This document shows, one piece after another, positions 56,466 through 64,000 of a stretch of 64,000 nucleotides of DNA (position 1 is the stretch's first letter; each line of letters opens with the position of its first letter). Under the pieces are notes generated by a model. It saw only the letters and a program-made list of their open reading frames with translations, was not told the DNA's origin and did no database searches. The translations under genes were made by a program, and so were the position numbers. Source of the DNA: Flavobacteriaceae bacterium (GTDB taxonomy: Bacteria > Bacteroidota > Bacteroidia > Flavobacteriales > Flavobacteriaceae); contig JAKMDI010000002.1 of the NCBI GenBank assembly GCA_022428005.1, positions 92,496 to 156,495 on the forward strand. Reading direction: 5' to 3'.

Positions 56466-57539
56466 TTACCTTCTGGCCCTATTTAGGAGAAAGATCGCCA
56501 AAAAACCAAAAATAAAAATGGGGAACCACGCTCCCAGCAAAGGAGAGAAATTTGATTTATTTACCAAAACAGAAAAGATTTTGTCGAAAAATATAAACAG
56601 AAAACCCAAAGAAATTCCAAATGCCAGATTGACCCCCATGCCTCCTCTTCTTTTAAAAGAAGCAACGGAGACACCAATCATGGTTAAGACAAAAGAGGAA
56701 AGCGGCAAACTCCATCGTTTGTGGCGCACCAGTAAATGACTGTTGATCATAACAGATCCTCCTTCGCGTTCTTTCTGAATGAACTCATTGAGGGGACCAA
56801 AAGTCAAGGTTTCTGCCTTGTAGTTGACGGGTGCCAAATCGTCTATTTTAAAATCAAAAATAGTGTCTAAACGGCTTTGACGCCTAAATTTTTCCTGATC
56901 GTCTCTAAAAGTTCTTTTATTAAAGGCAGACAGGCGAAAAACACTATCCCTTTCGACCCAACGAATGCTGTTGGCCTGGATCTTAAATGTCAAGTTGTTC
57001 CCTTCAAAGTGTTCCAAAGTAAAGTTGTTGGCCGTTTTACGAATGGGATCATAGGAACTGACGAATATGAATTCCTTAGGGCTGATCTGTTTGTAAAGGT
57101 TTTTGGTTTGGCGCTCGCTTTTTTTATTGATGTATTTGTAAATGAATTGGTTGTAGTTGGCGTTTGATTTGGGAACGATAAACATTCCCGACAAAAATGA
57201 AAAAAGTGCAATCATCCCAGCAGAGATCATAAAAGGTCTTAAAAATCTAGTGAAGGAAATCCCAGAACTCAGCAGGGCGATAACCTCAGTGTTAGTGGCC
57301 AGTTTGGAGGTAAACCAAATCACAGCCAAAAAAAGAAATATGGGGAATAACAAATTCCCAAAATACCAGGTAAAGTCAATGTAGTAGCTGATTATGGCAT
57401 TGGTGGGAACCTCATTTTCCTTGATCTTATCTATCTTCTCGGCCATATCTATCATTACTCCGATGGGAATAAAAAGACCGATCATCACCATAAAGGTGGA
57501 CAGGTATTTTTTGATAATGTACCAATCAATGATTTTCAT
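56466..57539 (-). CDS. LptF/LptG-family lipopolysaccharide export permease
   Basis: 357 aa, six transmembrane helices: three at the N-terminus (IIDWYIIKKYLSTFMVMIGLFI ..., AVIWFTSKLA, MISAGMIALFSFLS), a periplasmic beta domain (about 120-265, QTKNLYKQISPKEFIFVSSY) and three C-terminal helices (LPLSSFVLTMIGVSVASFKRRGG, LAFGISLGFLFIFFDKIF, LGAWFPIFIFGFLAIFLL). It forms the inner-membrane part of the LPS transporter with LptB. It is not possible to say LptF or LptG from sequence. It begins directly at the tgt stop (TAG-ATG contiguous), so it is translationally coupled. Confidence 0.9.
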   Translation of the reverse strand: MKIIDWYIIKKYLSTFMVMIGLFIPIGVMIDMAEKIDKIKENEVPTNAIISYYIDFTWYFGNLLFPIFLFLAVIWFTSKLATNTEVIALLSSGISFTRFLRPFMISAGMIALFSFLSGMFIVPKSNANYNQFIYKYINKKSERQTKNLYKQISPKEFIFVSSYDPIRKTANNFTLEHFEGNNLTFKIQANSIRWVERDSVFRLSAFNKRTFRDDQEKFRRQSRLDTIFDFKIDDLAPVNYKAETLTFGPLNEFIQKEREGGSVMINSHLLVRHKRWSLPLSSFVLTMIGVSVASFKRRGGMGVNLAFGISLGFLFIFFDKIFSVLVNKSNFSPLLGAWFPIFIFGFLAIFLLNRARR

Positions 57540-58670
57540 CTAGATTCGATTGTCCATTTGACGACACATTTGGTTTTTCCAAGCGACAAAGTCTCCTGCT
57601 AAGATATGCTTTCTCGCCGCTCTAACCAACCACAGATAGAAGCTGAGGTTGTGCAGGGTGGCTATTTGTTTGCCTAACATTTCATTTACGGTAAAGAGAT
57701 GGCGCAGATAGGCCTTGGAGTAGTCAGTGTCAACATAACAGTAGTTGGCGGGGTCAATGGGCGAAAAATCATTTTCCCATTTTTTATTTTTAATGTTAAT
57801 GGTTCCATTAGCGGTAAACAACATACCATTGCGCGCATTTCTTGTAGGCATCACACAGTCGAACATGTCTATCCCCAGAGCAATATTTTCTAATAGGTTG
57901 ATGGGAGTTCCAACCCCCATAAGATATCTGGGTTTATCGTGCGGTAAACGCTCACAAACCGTTTCGGTCATGGCATACATTTCTTCTGCGGGTTCTCCAA
58001 CCGAGAGCCCCCCTATAGCGTTTCCAGGAGCATCTTTACTTGCAATATAGTCGGCTGACTCTTTGCGCATATCAGTATAAAGACTCCCCTGCACTATGGG
58101 GAAAAGAAATTGTTTGTAATCGTACTCAAAAGGGGTATTGTGGTGAAATTTCAGACAGCGATCCAGCCACCTGTGGGTCATGTGCATCGATTGCTTGGCA
58201 TAGTTGTAATCGCAGGGATAAGGAGTGCATTCGTCGAATGCCATGATGATATCTCCACCAATCTTTCGCTGTATTTCAATGGCCCTTTCGGGGGAGAAAA
58301 AATGTTTCGAACCATCGATGTGAGACTTAAAGGTTACGCCCTCTTCTTTAATTTTTCTGTTGTCGGACAAGGAGTAGACCTGATATCCACCAGAGTCTGT
58401 AAGTATGGGGCCCGACCAATTCATAAACCGATGTAGCCCCCCTGCTTGTTCGAGGATTGATGTCCCAGGCCTGAGATGAAGGTGGTAGGTATTTCCCAAA
58501 ATGATGTCTGGCTTAATGTCATTTTTCAACTCCCTCTGGTGGACTCCTTTTACGGTAGCTGCCGTTCCTACCGGCATAAAAATAGGCGTTTCAATTTCCC
58601 CGTGATCGGTAGCTAATGTGGCTGCTCTTGCTGAGGAAGAAGGGTCTGTATGAATGAGTTTGAATTCCAT
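57540..58670 (-). CDS. tgt: Queuine tRNA-ribosyltransferase
   Basis: 376 aa. It exchanges guanine-34 for preQ1 in GUN tRNAs. Conserved: FKLIHTDPSSSARAATLATDHGEIETP, PIFMPVGTAATVKGV, LTDSGGYQVYSL with the catalytic-pocket Asp, NAIGGLSVGEP and YLMGVGTPINLLENIALGIDMFDCVMPTRNARNG containing the nucleophilic Asp. A zinc site is expected (CYVDTDYS region, C-terminal His in LHNLSFY). First gene of the tgt-LptF/G pair. A strong promoter lies 15 nt upstream. Confidence 0.96.
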   Translation of the reverse strand: MEFKLIHTDPSSSARAATLATDHGEIETPIFMPVGTAATVKGVHQRELKNDIKPDIILGNTYHLHLRPGTSILEQAGGLHRFMNWSGPILTDSGGYQVYSLSDNRKIKEEGVTFKSHIDGSKHFFSPERAIEIQRKIGGDIIMAFDECTPYPCDYNYAKQSMHMTHRWLDRCLKFHHNTPFEYDYKQFLFPIVQGSLYTDMRKESADYIASKDAPGNAIGGLSVGEPAEEMYAMTETVCERLPHDKPRYLMGVGTPINLLENIALGIDMFDCVMPTRNARNGMLFTANGTINIKNKKWENDFSPIDPANYCYVDTDYSKAYLRHLFTVNEMLGKQIATLHNLSFYLWLVRAARKHILAGDFVAWKNQMCRQMDNRI

Positions 58671-58684
58671 ACCTGTGGTGGCTG

Positions 58685-58716
58685 CAAATATAAGGGGATG
58701 GACCCTATATCCGCAA
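58685..58716 (-). promoter_or_regulatory. Promoter of tgt (TTG-N21-TATATTTG)
   Basis: On the minus strand TTG (58716-58714), a 21-bp spacer and TATATTTG (58692-58685) fit the Bacteroidetes promoter. The predicted start is near 58680, giving a leader of about 10 nt before ATG 58670. Confidence 0.65.
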
Positions 58717-58775
58717 TAATATGGTCAATAAAACCAGTCAGATGATTAATTCTTGAACAAAATGATTATCACTCC

Positions 58776-58806
58776 TTTGTAGCTTTGGCACGAAAGCTTA
58801 CTTTTG
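58776..58806 (+). promoter_or_regulatory. Promoter of the transketolase pair (TTTG-N19-TACTTTTG)
   Basis: TTTG (58776-58779), 19 bp, TACTTTTG (58799-58806); the predicted start is near 58811 with a 14-nt leader to ATG 58825. With the tgt promoter it makes a compact divergent control region. Confidence 0.65.
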
Positions 58807-58824
58807 CCCTGAAAATACATCACC

Positions 58825-59670
58825 ATGCCAGATTACAACTTTTTGGAAACCGTGGTCTCTCAAGTAAGAAGAGATATTTTAAGAATGGTTCACAAAGTAA
58901 ACTCAGGGCATCCAGGAGGATCGCTTGGATGTACAGAGTTTTTTATTGCCCTCTACTACGAAATATTGGAGCTCAAAGCGGACTTTGAGATGGATGGGAA
59001 AGAGGAAGATTTATTTTTTCTCTCCAACGGACATATATCCCCTGTGTTTTATAGTGTGTTGGCCCGAAAAGGATACTTTCCTGTAAAAGAACTCAGTACC
59101 TTTCGATTGATCGATTCTCGACTACAAGGTCATCCCACAACACATGAAGGACTTCCTGGAATCCGTGTAGCTTCGGGATCCTTAGGACAAGGTTTGTCGG
59201 TGGCAATCGGTGCTGCAATTTCCAAAAAATTAAACCATGACGAGCGCATCGTTTATGCTCTGATGGGTGACGGTGAATTGCAAGAAGGTCAAAACTGGGA
59301 AGCCATTATGTTTGCCGCTGGAAAAAAAGTAGACAATCTGATTGCGACGGTTGACCTCAATGGAAAACAAATTGACGGAAAAACAGATGATGTACTTCCA
59401 ATGGGAGATATCGCTGCAAAATTTGAAGCTTTCGGCTGGGAGGTAATGCTCCTTAAAAACGGAAATGACCTTAAAGCTGTCATTGAAGCCTTATCAGCTG
59501 CGCAAGCCCTGACGGGTAAGGGAAAACCCATAGTGATTATAATGCATACTGAGATGGGGAATGGCGTGGATTATATGATGCATACCCATGCATGGCATGG
59601 AAAAGCCCCCAATGACGAACAGTTAGAAAAAGCATTATCACAAAATCCTGAAACATTAGGTGATTATTAA
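58825..59670 (+). CDS. Transketolase, N-terminal (thiamine-pyrophosphate) subunit
   Basis: 281 aa. It carries the TPP/Mg-binding half of transketolase: HKVNSGHPGGSLGCTEFFIAL, LSNGHISPVFYSVLA, RVASGSLGQGLSVAIGAA and G-D-G-E-L-Q-E-G-Q-N-W-E-A-I ... ATVDLNGKQIDGKT (Mg site). The C-terminal half is encoded next to it as a separate gene 20 bases on, a common bacterial split. Together they catalyse two-carbon transfer in the pentose phosphate pathway. ATG 58825 follows a good promoter. Products act only as a complex. Confidence 0.93.
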   Translation: MPDYNFLETVVSQVRRDILRMVHKVNSGHPGGSLGCTEFFIALYYEILELKADFEMDGKEEDLFFLSNGHISPVFYSVLARKGYFPVKELSTFRLIDSRLQGHPTTHEGLPGIRVASGSLGQGLSVAIGAAISKKLNHDERIVYALMGDGELQEGQNWEAIMFAAGKKVDNLIATVDLNGKQIDGKTDDVLPMGDIAAKFEAFGWEVMLLKNGNDLKAVIEALSAAQALTGKGKPIVIIMHTEMGNGVDYMMHTHAWHGKAPNDEQLEKALSQNPETLGDY

Positions 59671-59690
59671 TTAGGAACACCATTAACCAC

Positions 59691-60644
59691 ATGAAAAAAT
59701 ATACGGATCAAGGTAAAGTAGACACCCGCTCTGGTTTTGGAGCAGGCCTGACCGAGTTGGGAAGAACCAACCCCAATGTAATTGCCCTTTGTGCTGACCT
59801 GGTGGGGTCTTTAAAAATGCAAGACTTTATCGATGAAAACCCCGATAGATTTATACAGGTAGGGATTGCTGAGGCCAATATGATGGGTATAGCCGCTGGA
59901 TTAACCATTGGCGGAAAGATTCCCTTCACGGGAACTTTTGCCAATTTTTCTACCGGAAGGGTCTATGACCAAATACGTCAATCCATTGCTTACTCAGGAA
60001 AAAACGTGAAAATATGTGCTTCTCATGCCGGTATTACGCTAGGGGAAGATGGTGCCACACATCAAATTTTAGAAGATATTGGTTTGATGAAAATGTTGCC
60101 CGGCATGACGGTTATCAATCCCTGTGATTTCAATCAAACCAAAGTTGCTACTATGGCCATTGCAGACTATCAGGGTCCTGTATATCTTCGGTTTGGACGC
60201 CCAAAAGTTGCTAATTTTATCACAGACGATATTCCTTTTGAAATTGGTAAAGGCATCGTATTGAATCCAGGAAATGATGTCACTATTGTAGCCACAGGGC
60301 ACCTGGTTTGGGAGGCATTATTGGCAGCAGAAACATTAGAAACCGAGGGTATTTCTGCTGAAGTCATCAACATTCACACCATAAAACCCTTGGATGTGGA
60401 TTTACTGACCAATTCTGTTAAAAAAACAAAATGCGTGGTCACTGCCGAGGAGCACAACTACTTGGGTGGATTGGGGGAAAGTGTCGCCGGAGCGTTGGCA
60501 AGGGCAGCCCCAGCGCCTCAGGAGTTTGTTGCCACCCAGGATACATTTGGGGAATCTGGCACACCCGCTCAATTGATGGAAAAATACGGATTGAATAAGA
60601 ACGCGATAATTAATGCTGTTAAAAAAGTAATCATAAGAAAATAA
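59691..60644 (+). CDS. Transketolase, C-terminal (pyrimidine-binding) subunit
   Basis: 317 aa. It holds the pyrimidine-binding domain (RSGFGAGLTELGRTNPNVIALCADL, RFIQVGIAEANMMGIAAGL with the conserved Glu that activates TPP, F-T-G-T-F-A-N-F) and the C-terminal swivel domain (VYLRFGRPK, VIVATGHLVWEA-like, SAEVINIHTIKPLD). It partners with the upstream half. A beta-barrel gene follows 15 bases later, possibly in the same transcript. Confidence 0.93.
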   Translation: MKKYTDQGKVDTRSGFGAGLTELGRTNPNVIALCADLVGSLKMQDFIDENPDRFIQVGIAEANMMGIAAGLTIGGKIPFTGTFANFSTGRVYDQIRQSIAYSGKNVKICASHAGITLGEDGATHQILEDIGLMKMLPGMTVINPCDFNQTKVATMAIADYQGPVYLRFGRPKVANFITDDIPFEIGKGIVLNPGNDVTIVATGHLVWEALLAAETLETEGISAEVINIHTIKPLDVDLLTNSVKKTKCVVTAEEHNYLGGLGESVAGALARAAPAPQEFVATQDTFGESGTPAQLMEKYGLNKNAIINAVKKVIIRK

Positions 60645-60659
60645 GCATTTCATTTTAAC

Positions 60660-61247
60660 ATGAAAAAAACCCAGATCTTAGTTTTTTTATTTTTTACGCA
60701 GCTATCCTTTTCGCAAATCGATTATGGTATTCAAGGCGGGTTGAACTTTGACCGTGCGGGTTCCATTCAATTGACAGGGGAGCAGTTTGTTGAAAATGTC
60801 GATTTAGGTAAAAAAACTGGGTTTCATTTTGGACTTTTTGCCAAGGTTGATTTTTTAATTTTTTATCTGAGACCCGAATTACAATTTACCCAGGTCAGTA
60901 GTGAGTACGACGGAAACACCATTGACAAATCGAGAATTGAGCTTCCCTTGTCTTTGGGCATAACTGCCATCGGTCCATTAAGTATCTTTATCGGCCCTAC
61001 TGCCTATTTTAATTTATCTCAAAAAAGTGCTGAACTCGACTTTGCCGATCTCCAAAATAAGACCAATTTGGGTTTGCATTTGGGAACCCGTTTACAACTG
61101 GGCGCTTTGGGCATCGATCTTCGCTATGAAAAAGGTTTGTCCGACGAGGAAGTTCAAATTATTTCACAAGCAAGGATTCCGGTGCAAGGCCAAGTCAACT
61201 CTCGACCCAATCAATTTGTGTTAGGAATTTCCTTAAAGTTAAATTAG
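60660..61247 (+). CDS. PorT-like outer-membrane beta-barrel protein
   Basis: 195 aa. A signal peptide (residues 1-18, FLFFTQLSFSQ) is followed by an eight-strand-like barrel: IDYGIQGGLNFDRAG, GFHFGLFAKVDFLIFYLRPELQFTQ and LGLHLGTRLQLGALGIDLRYEKGL, ending VLGISLKLN. The layout resembles the porin-family/PorT-like barrels common in Flavobacteria. Function unknown. It lies 15 bases after the transketolase pair and converges with the FKBP gene (4-base overlap of stops). Confidence 0.75.
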   Translation: MKKTQILVFLFFTQLSFSQIDYGIQGGLNFDRAGSIQLTGEQFVENVDLGKKTGFHFGLFAKVDFLIFYLRPELQFTQVSSEYDGNTIDKSRIELPLSLGITAIGPLSIFIGPTAYFNLSQKSAELDFADLQNKTNLGLHLGTRLQLGALGIDLRYEKGLSDEEVQIISQARIPVQGQVNSRPNQFVLGISLKLN

Positions 61248-62134
61248 CTGCTGTCGGAATCTAAATAATCGGGGGTACCGTCATTGTCATCGTCATCGGC
61301 TATGCCGTCTTTGTCTCGATCATATTCTTCTCTTGTAGGGGTACCATCATTGTCATCGTCGGTATCTAAAAAGTTGACATTCCTATCTAGATCCGTATCG
61401 TCGTTGAGTGGGTCACCATCACCATCGGGATCTTCGTCTCTGGACAATACCCCATCGTTATCATGGTCGGCCGCATTTACTTTGTGGAGTGCTACTGAAA
61501 AAATTAAAGGGGAGTATTTAGGTATAGAAAGTAAATTCCTGTCAAAATATCCCAAAGACGAAGGGATGAAAAAAACACCTTGACCATAGTGATCAAGGTC
61601 ATAGGTCCCGTCATTATTCACTGTATGATCTCCGGCCTTTAACTCTGGTAAAAACTCTTTAAACCCACGAATTACTCCTGTTGCTAAATCAAACCACATG
61701 GGGGTATCCCTTTGATCGAAAACTTGATTGGTAAGGAGTTTTCCTTGATAAGTAACGAAGGTAGAATCTACATTACTGGGGTGCTCTCCTACCCCTGTTT
61801 TGGCAATTACAAAGTATAATTTAGCGGTAAATTCGTTGTTTTGTCTGTCTGTAATCAGAATTGATTTCTCTTGAACTTGATCCCAAAGTGGGGTTTTATC
61901 ACTGTTTTGATCTGCAATGGTATCTATATCGATTTGGATCTTGTGGTTGTCGGGTTCGGCCTCAAAATCCTCGTAGTTGTAGAAATGTGAATGCAAGTAA
62001 TTCTTTAAAGCCAGATCGTCGTCAACGGTTTGTAACTGCATGTCTCTGGCAGGCTCTGGTCCTGCATCTTTCTTACAACTAACAATGATTGTTAAACACA
62101 GTAGAAAAGAAGTACTGAAACTTGTGAATCTCAT
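61244..62134 (-). CDS. FKBP-type peptidyl-prolyl isomerase lipoprotein with calcium-type repeats
   Basis: 296 aa from ATG 62134 (an upstream open extension to 62203 overlaps the S4 gene start and lacks signal features). Lipoprotein signal, Cys20 in TIIVSC. An FKBP domain occupies about 110-220: FVTYQGKLLTNQVFDQRDTP, GVIRGFKEFLPELKAGDHT and FIPSSLGYFD. The C-terminal 70 residues (about 225-296) are D/N/G-rich DxDxDG-type repeats (DHDNDGVLSRDEDPDG, DTDDDNDGTPTREEYDRDKDGIADDDDND), as in thrombospondin type 3. An outer-membrane foldase for gliding or secreted proteins is plausible (GldI is an FKBP), but this link is inference. Confidence 0.85.
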   Translation of the reverse strand: MRFTSFSTSFLLCLTIIVSCKKDAGPEPARDMQLQTVDDDLALKNYLHSHFYNYEDFEAEPDNHKIQIDIDTIADQNSDKTPLWDQVQEKSILITDRQNNEFTAKLYFVIAKTGVGEHPSNVDSTFVTYQGKLLTNQVFDQRDTPMWFDLATGVIRGFKEFLPELKAGDHTVNNDGTYDLDHYGQGVFFIPSSLGYFDRNLLSIPKYSPLIFSVALHKVNAADHDNDGVLSRDEDPDGDGDPLNDDTDLDRNVNFLDTDDDNDGTPTREEYDRDKDGIADDDDNDGTPDYLDSDSS

Positions 62135-62169
62135 GGATAAAAATTGAAGTGCAAGATACAATTTTACTT

Positions 62170-62177
62170 TATTTTTG
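62170..62177 (+). promoter_or_regulatory. -7 box upstream of the S4-domain gene
   Basis: TATTTTTG at 62170-62177; the predicted start is near 62182 with a 21-nt leader. No -33 TTG is visible. Confidence 0.4.
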
Positions 62178-62202
62178 TATTGTAAAAAATTGAACTTTAA
62201 CA

Positions 62203-62571
62203 ATGCGTATTGATCAATATCTTTGGTGTCTGAGATACTATAAATCGAGAAATCAAGCGAGCTTGGCCTGCAAACAAGGTCATGTTAGGTTTGGAGATCA
62301 AATCGTTAAACCCTCACGCGAAGTACTGATCGGAGACCAGGTGAAAGTGCGAAAAAATCAGATATGGCATGAACTTAGGGTTCGGGACATTCCCAAAAGC
62401 CGGCTGGGTGCAAAGTTAGTAGACATATACCGTGAAAATACAACTCCTCCCGAAGCCTTTGAAAATATAGATTTTCAATCCAATTCAAAGGGGCTTCAAA
62501 GAGAAAAGGGAACGGGTAGGCCAACAAAAAAAGACAGAAGGGATATGGACGATTATTTTGGAGAGGAATAG
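62203..62571 (+). CDS. S4-domain RNA-binding protein (HSP15-like)
   Basis: 122 aa. The S4 fold sits at residues 1-60: MRIDQYLWCLRYYKSRNQASLACKQGHVRFGDQIVKPS, with basic residues expected to contact RNA. The HSP15 family binds the 50S subunit that carries nascent chains after heat shock. The C-terminal 40 residues are basic and disordered-looking (KGLQREKGTGRPTKKDRRDMDD). Length fits the family. It is divergent from the FKBP gene; the phosphoribosyltransferase gene follows 70 bases later. Confidence 0.85.
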   Translation: MRIDQYLWCLRYYKSRNQASLACKQGHVRFGDQIVKPSREVLIGDQVKVRKNQIWHELRVRDIPKSRLGAKLVDIYRENTTPPEAFENIDFQSNSKGLQREKGTGRPTKKDRRDMDDYFGEE

Positions 62572-62641
62572 GAAATTTTTCTTTTACTGGAATAAAATGA
62601 AATTCAATTCCTATATTTCGATAACTTAATGTTAAACTAAA

Positions 62642-63142
62642 GTGGCTGATCCCAAAAGTAAAATAATGGATGCCCATGACATCCAAAAAACCGTTAAAAG
62701 AATTGCTTTTCAGATTTATGAAAATCATTATGAGGAAAAACAATTGGTTTTGGCGGGTATCGCCGATAATGGAGTAATTCTTGGCAAAAGGATTTTAGAA
62801 GAATTAGAAAAAATAAGTGATTTGAAGGTTGTTTTTATCGAGGTAAAAATTCAGAAAAAAAATCCCAGAGAAAAAATTACCTTATCGAGTGATTTGGCGG
62901 GCTGCAAAAACAAGTCCGTGGTGGTCATAGACGATGTATTGAACACGGGTAGCACGCTAATTTACGCTGTTTCTCATTTTTTGGGAACGGAAGTCAAAAA
63001 GCTACAGACCGCTGTGTTGGTCAACAGAAACCACAAAAACTACCCAGTAAAAGGAGACTTTAAAGGTATCTCGCTCTCTACATCCATTAAGGAGCACATC
63101 GAAGTGGTTTTTGGAGCTGGTGAAGGGGTTTATTTAAGTTAA
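62642..63142 (+). CDS. Phosphoribosyltransferase-family protein (PyrR-like)
   Basis: 166 aa from GTG 62642; ATG 62666 is a second choice but removes residues that align with relatives. Type I PRTase fold: the PRPP loop V-V-V-I-D-D-V-L-N-T-G-S-T (near 97-109) is intact, as is LAGIADNGVILGKRI. It resembles PyrR/UPRTase-like Bacteroidetes proteins, whose substrate is not established. It converges with aroK, overlapping by 9 bases at 63134-63142. Confidence 0.8.
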   Translation: MADPKSKIMDAHDIQKTVKRIAFQIYENHYEEKQLVLAGIADNGVILGKRILEELEKISDLKVVFIEVKIQKKNPREKITLSSDLAGCKNKSVVVIDDVLNTGSTLIYAVSHFLGTEVKKLQTAVLVNRNHKNYPVKGDFKGISLSTSIKEHIEVVFGAGEGVYLS

Positions 63143-63658
63143 AAAATTTTGAACCTTTTGGCAGAGCTCCTCCACAGAAGCTTCATCAGTACTCAGGTGG
63201 TGTTGCGCCTTGGTGTAATAAGGAATTCTTTCAAAAAGATGTTTGGCGATAAACTCTTCTAAATCTTGCTGAGAGTTTAGATGCGCAATCATAGGTCTGT
63301 GATCCTTTTCCTTAAAAAGACGTTTTGCTAAAATTTTTGGGGTTGTTTTTAGATAACAAGTAACCCCACTTTTATTTTGATTTAGAAAATCTATATTGTC
63401 AAAATAGCAAGGGGTTCCACCTCCCAAAGCGATGATGGTACTATCATGTGAGGACAAAAGTTTTTCCAAATAAAACCGTTCTTTCTTTCTAAAATAAAGT
63501 TCCCCTTTTGATTCAAACAGCTTTGAAATACTGGTATTTTCATGCTGCTCTATATATTGATCAAGGTCGACAAAAGATCGCTTGCTCGCCTGCGCCAATT
63601 GTTTGCCCAGGGCCGATTTTCCGCAACCCATATAACCCATTAAAATAAGGGATTTCAT
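63134..63658 (-). CDS. aroK: Shikimate kinase
   Basis: 174 aa from ATG 63658. A longer open frame continues upstream into the tRNA gene and is spurious (its first residues are antisense to tRNA-Lys). P-loop G-Y-M-G-C-G-K-S near 8-15; shikimate-binding D-L-D-Q-Y-I-E near 33-39; GGGTPCYF near 77-84; the lid Arg in DHRPMI. Phosphorylates shikimate in aromatic amino-acid synthesis. Normal length. Confidence 0.95.
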   Translation of the reverse strand: MKSLILMGYMGCGKSALGKQLAQASKRSFVDLDQYIEQHENTSISKLFESKGELYFRKKERFYLEKLLSSHDSTIIALGGGTPCYFDNIDFLNQNKSGVTCYLKTTPKILAKRLFKEKDHRPMIAHLNSQQDLEEFIAKHLFERIPYYTKAQHHLSTDEASVEELCQKVQNFLT

Positions 63659-63727
63659 TCTGTGTGAAGGGATTTCAGTTGGATTCAAATTTATAACAAT
63701 TGAGGCTAAAAAATAAATAATTGATAT

Positions 63728-63735
63728 TATATTTG
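63728..63735 (+). promoter_or_regulatory. -7 box for the tRNA-Lys/Lys/Leu cluster
   Basis: TATATTTG at 63728-63735; TTG lies 25 bp upstream (63700-63702), a long spacer. The predicted start near 63740 would leave a 9-nt 5' leader before the first tRNA. Confidence 0.45.
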
Positions 63736-63748
63736 CAGACTTAAAAAA

Positions 63749-63821
63749 GACTTGGTAGCTCAGTTGGTAGAGCATCTCCCTTTTAAGGAGAGGGTCCTGG
63801 GTTCGAGCCCCAGCCAAGTCA
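63749..63821 (+). tRNA. tRNA-Lys (anticodon UUU), copy 1
   Basis: 73 nt. The acceptor stem GACTTGG (63749-63755) pairs with CCAAGTC (63814-63820), discriminator A63821. A standard D loop (AGCTCAGTTGGTAGAGC), a CTCCC-TTTTAAG-type anticodon arm with TTT in the loop, and a T arm with GGTTCGAGCC complete the cloverleaf. CCA is not encoded. Confidence 0.97.
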
Positions 63822-63833
63822 CAGTTATCTATA

Positions 63834-63906
63834 GACCTGGTAGCTCAGTTGGTAGAGCATCTCCCTTTTAAGGAGAGGGTCCTGGGTTCGAGCCCCAGCC
63901 AGGTCA
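63834..63906 (+). tRNA. tRNA-Lys (anticodon UUU), copy 2
   Basis: 73 nt, identical to copy 1 except the fourth acceptor pair. The acceptor stem is GACCTGG with CCAGGTC: T-A has become C-G on both sides. 12 nt after copy 1. Confidence 0.97.
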
Positions 63907-63912
63907 CTTTCT

Positions 63913-63998
63913 GCGCACATGGCGGAATTGGTAGACGCGCCAGGTTGAGGGCCTGGTGGGAGTTAAATCCCGTGGAAGTTCGAGTCTTCTTGTGCGCA
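63913..63998 (+). tRNA. tRNA-Leu (anticodon GAG)
   Basis: 86 nt, class II with a long variable arm. The acceptor GCGCACA (63913-63919) pairs with TGTGCGC (63991-63997), discriminator A63998. The anticodon stem CCAGG/CCTGG closes loop TTGAGGG, so the anticodon is GAG (reads CUC/CUU). It lies 6 nt after the second tRNA-Lys; no terminator is seen before the window ends. Confidence 0.96.
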
Positions 63999-64000
63999 CT

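Noticed and set aside
62135..62203. Upstream extension of the FKBP gene to 62203
   Set aside because: Places a non-signal peptide before a clear lipoprotein signal and overlaps the divergent S4 gene start.
63659..63817. N-terminal extension of the shikimate kinase frame
   Set aside because: It is the antisense translation of tRNA-Lys and the spacer; ATG 63658 gives the normal 174-aa protein.

Overview
The window is a chromosomal segment from a gliding-type member of the Bacteroidetes, most likely family Flavobacteriaceae. The evidence is the gldF-gldG pair, a probable capnine (sulfonolipid) gene pair, flavobacterial OmpA, SmpB, PhoH and SAM-hydroxide-adenosyltransferase types, and promoters of the Bacteroidetes form TTG-N19-21-TAnnTTTG. 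Shine-Dalgarno sequences are generally absent before start codons, and TTG and GTG starts are frequent. Most of the window is housekeeping DNA. No integrase, transposase, CRISPR array or rRNA operon is visible.

Layout. 1-9.6 kb: an OmpA tail, a yciO-like gene and a UvrD-type helicase (minus strand), recG, pheT, and small membrane or hypothetical proteins. 9.7-12.4 kb: two thioredoxin-like envelope proteins followed by a decayed outer-membrane gene with three in-frame stops and one frameshift. 12.4-18.6 kb: a YbiT-like ABC-F protein, a thioredoxin-fold lipoprotein without the CxxC motif, a transaldolase-like enzyme, an SDR, the SRP RNA gene, a glutamine-cyclotransferase-like protein and a thioesterase. 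18.6-26.8 kb: a tight four-gene minus-strand operon combining a PL8-type polysaccharide lyase with planctomycete-type cytochrome c / DUF1549-DUF1553 / DUF1501 proteins; this is the most unusual block. 26.9-40 kb: glyA, nnr, clpB, smpB, a broken lipoprotein gene, pcm, an oxidoreductase, a YggS-type gene, an exonuclease-GIY-YIG fusion, a voltage-gated K+ channel and miaA. 40-41 kb: an RHS fragment carrying two short dispersed repeats, next to a small gene with an aberrant C-terminus. 41-50 kb: purC, phoH, SAM hydroxide adenosyltransferase, gldF, gldG, dnaN and the putative sulfonolipid pair. 50-64 kb: an S9 peptidase, prfB with its programmed frameshift, a HAD hydrolase, dnaB, accA, an LptF/G permease, tgt, a split transketolase, an FKBP lipoprotein with calcium-type repeats, an S4 protein, a phosphoribosyltransferase, aroK, and a tRNA-Lys/tRNA-Lys/tRNA-Leu cluster.

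Themes. (1) Gliding and the cell surface: gldFG and the presumed capnine pair lie within 6 kb; capnine has been linked to gliding in Flavobacterium. (2) Decay of surface genes: two secreted-protein pseudogenes and an RHS remnant lie among intact housekeeping genes. (3) Transcription and translation signals: TAnnTTTG boxes sit so close to several start codons that leaderless or nearly leaderless mRNAs are predicted, while prfB keeps a perfect internal Shine-Dalgarno-like stimulator for frameshifting.
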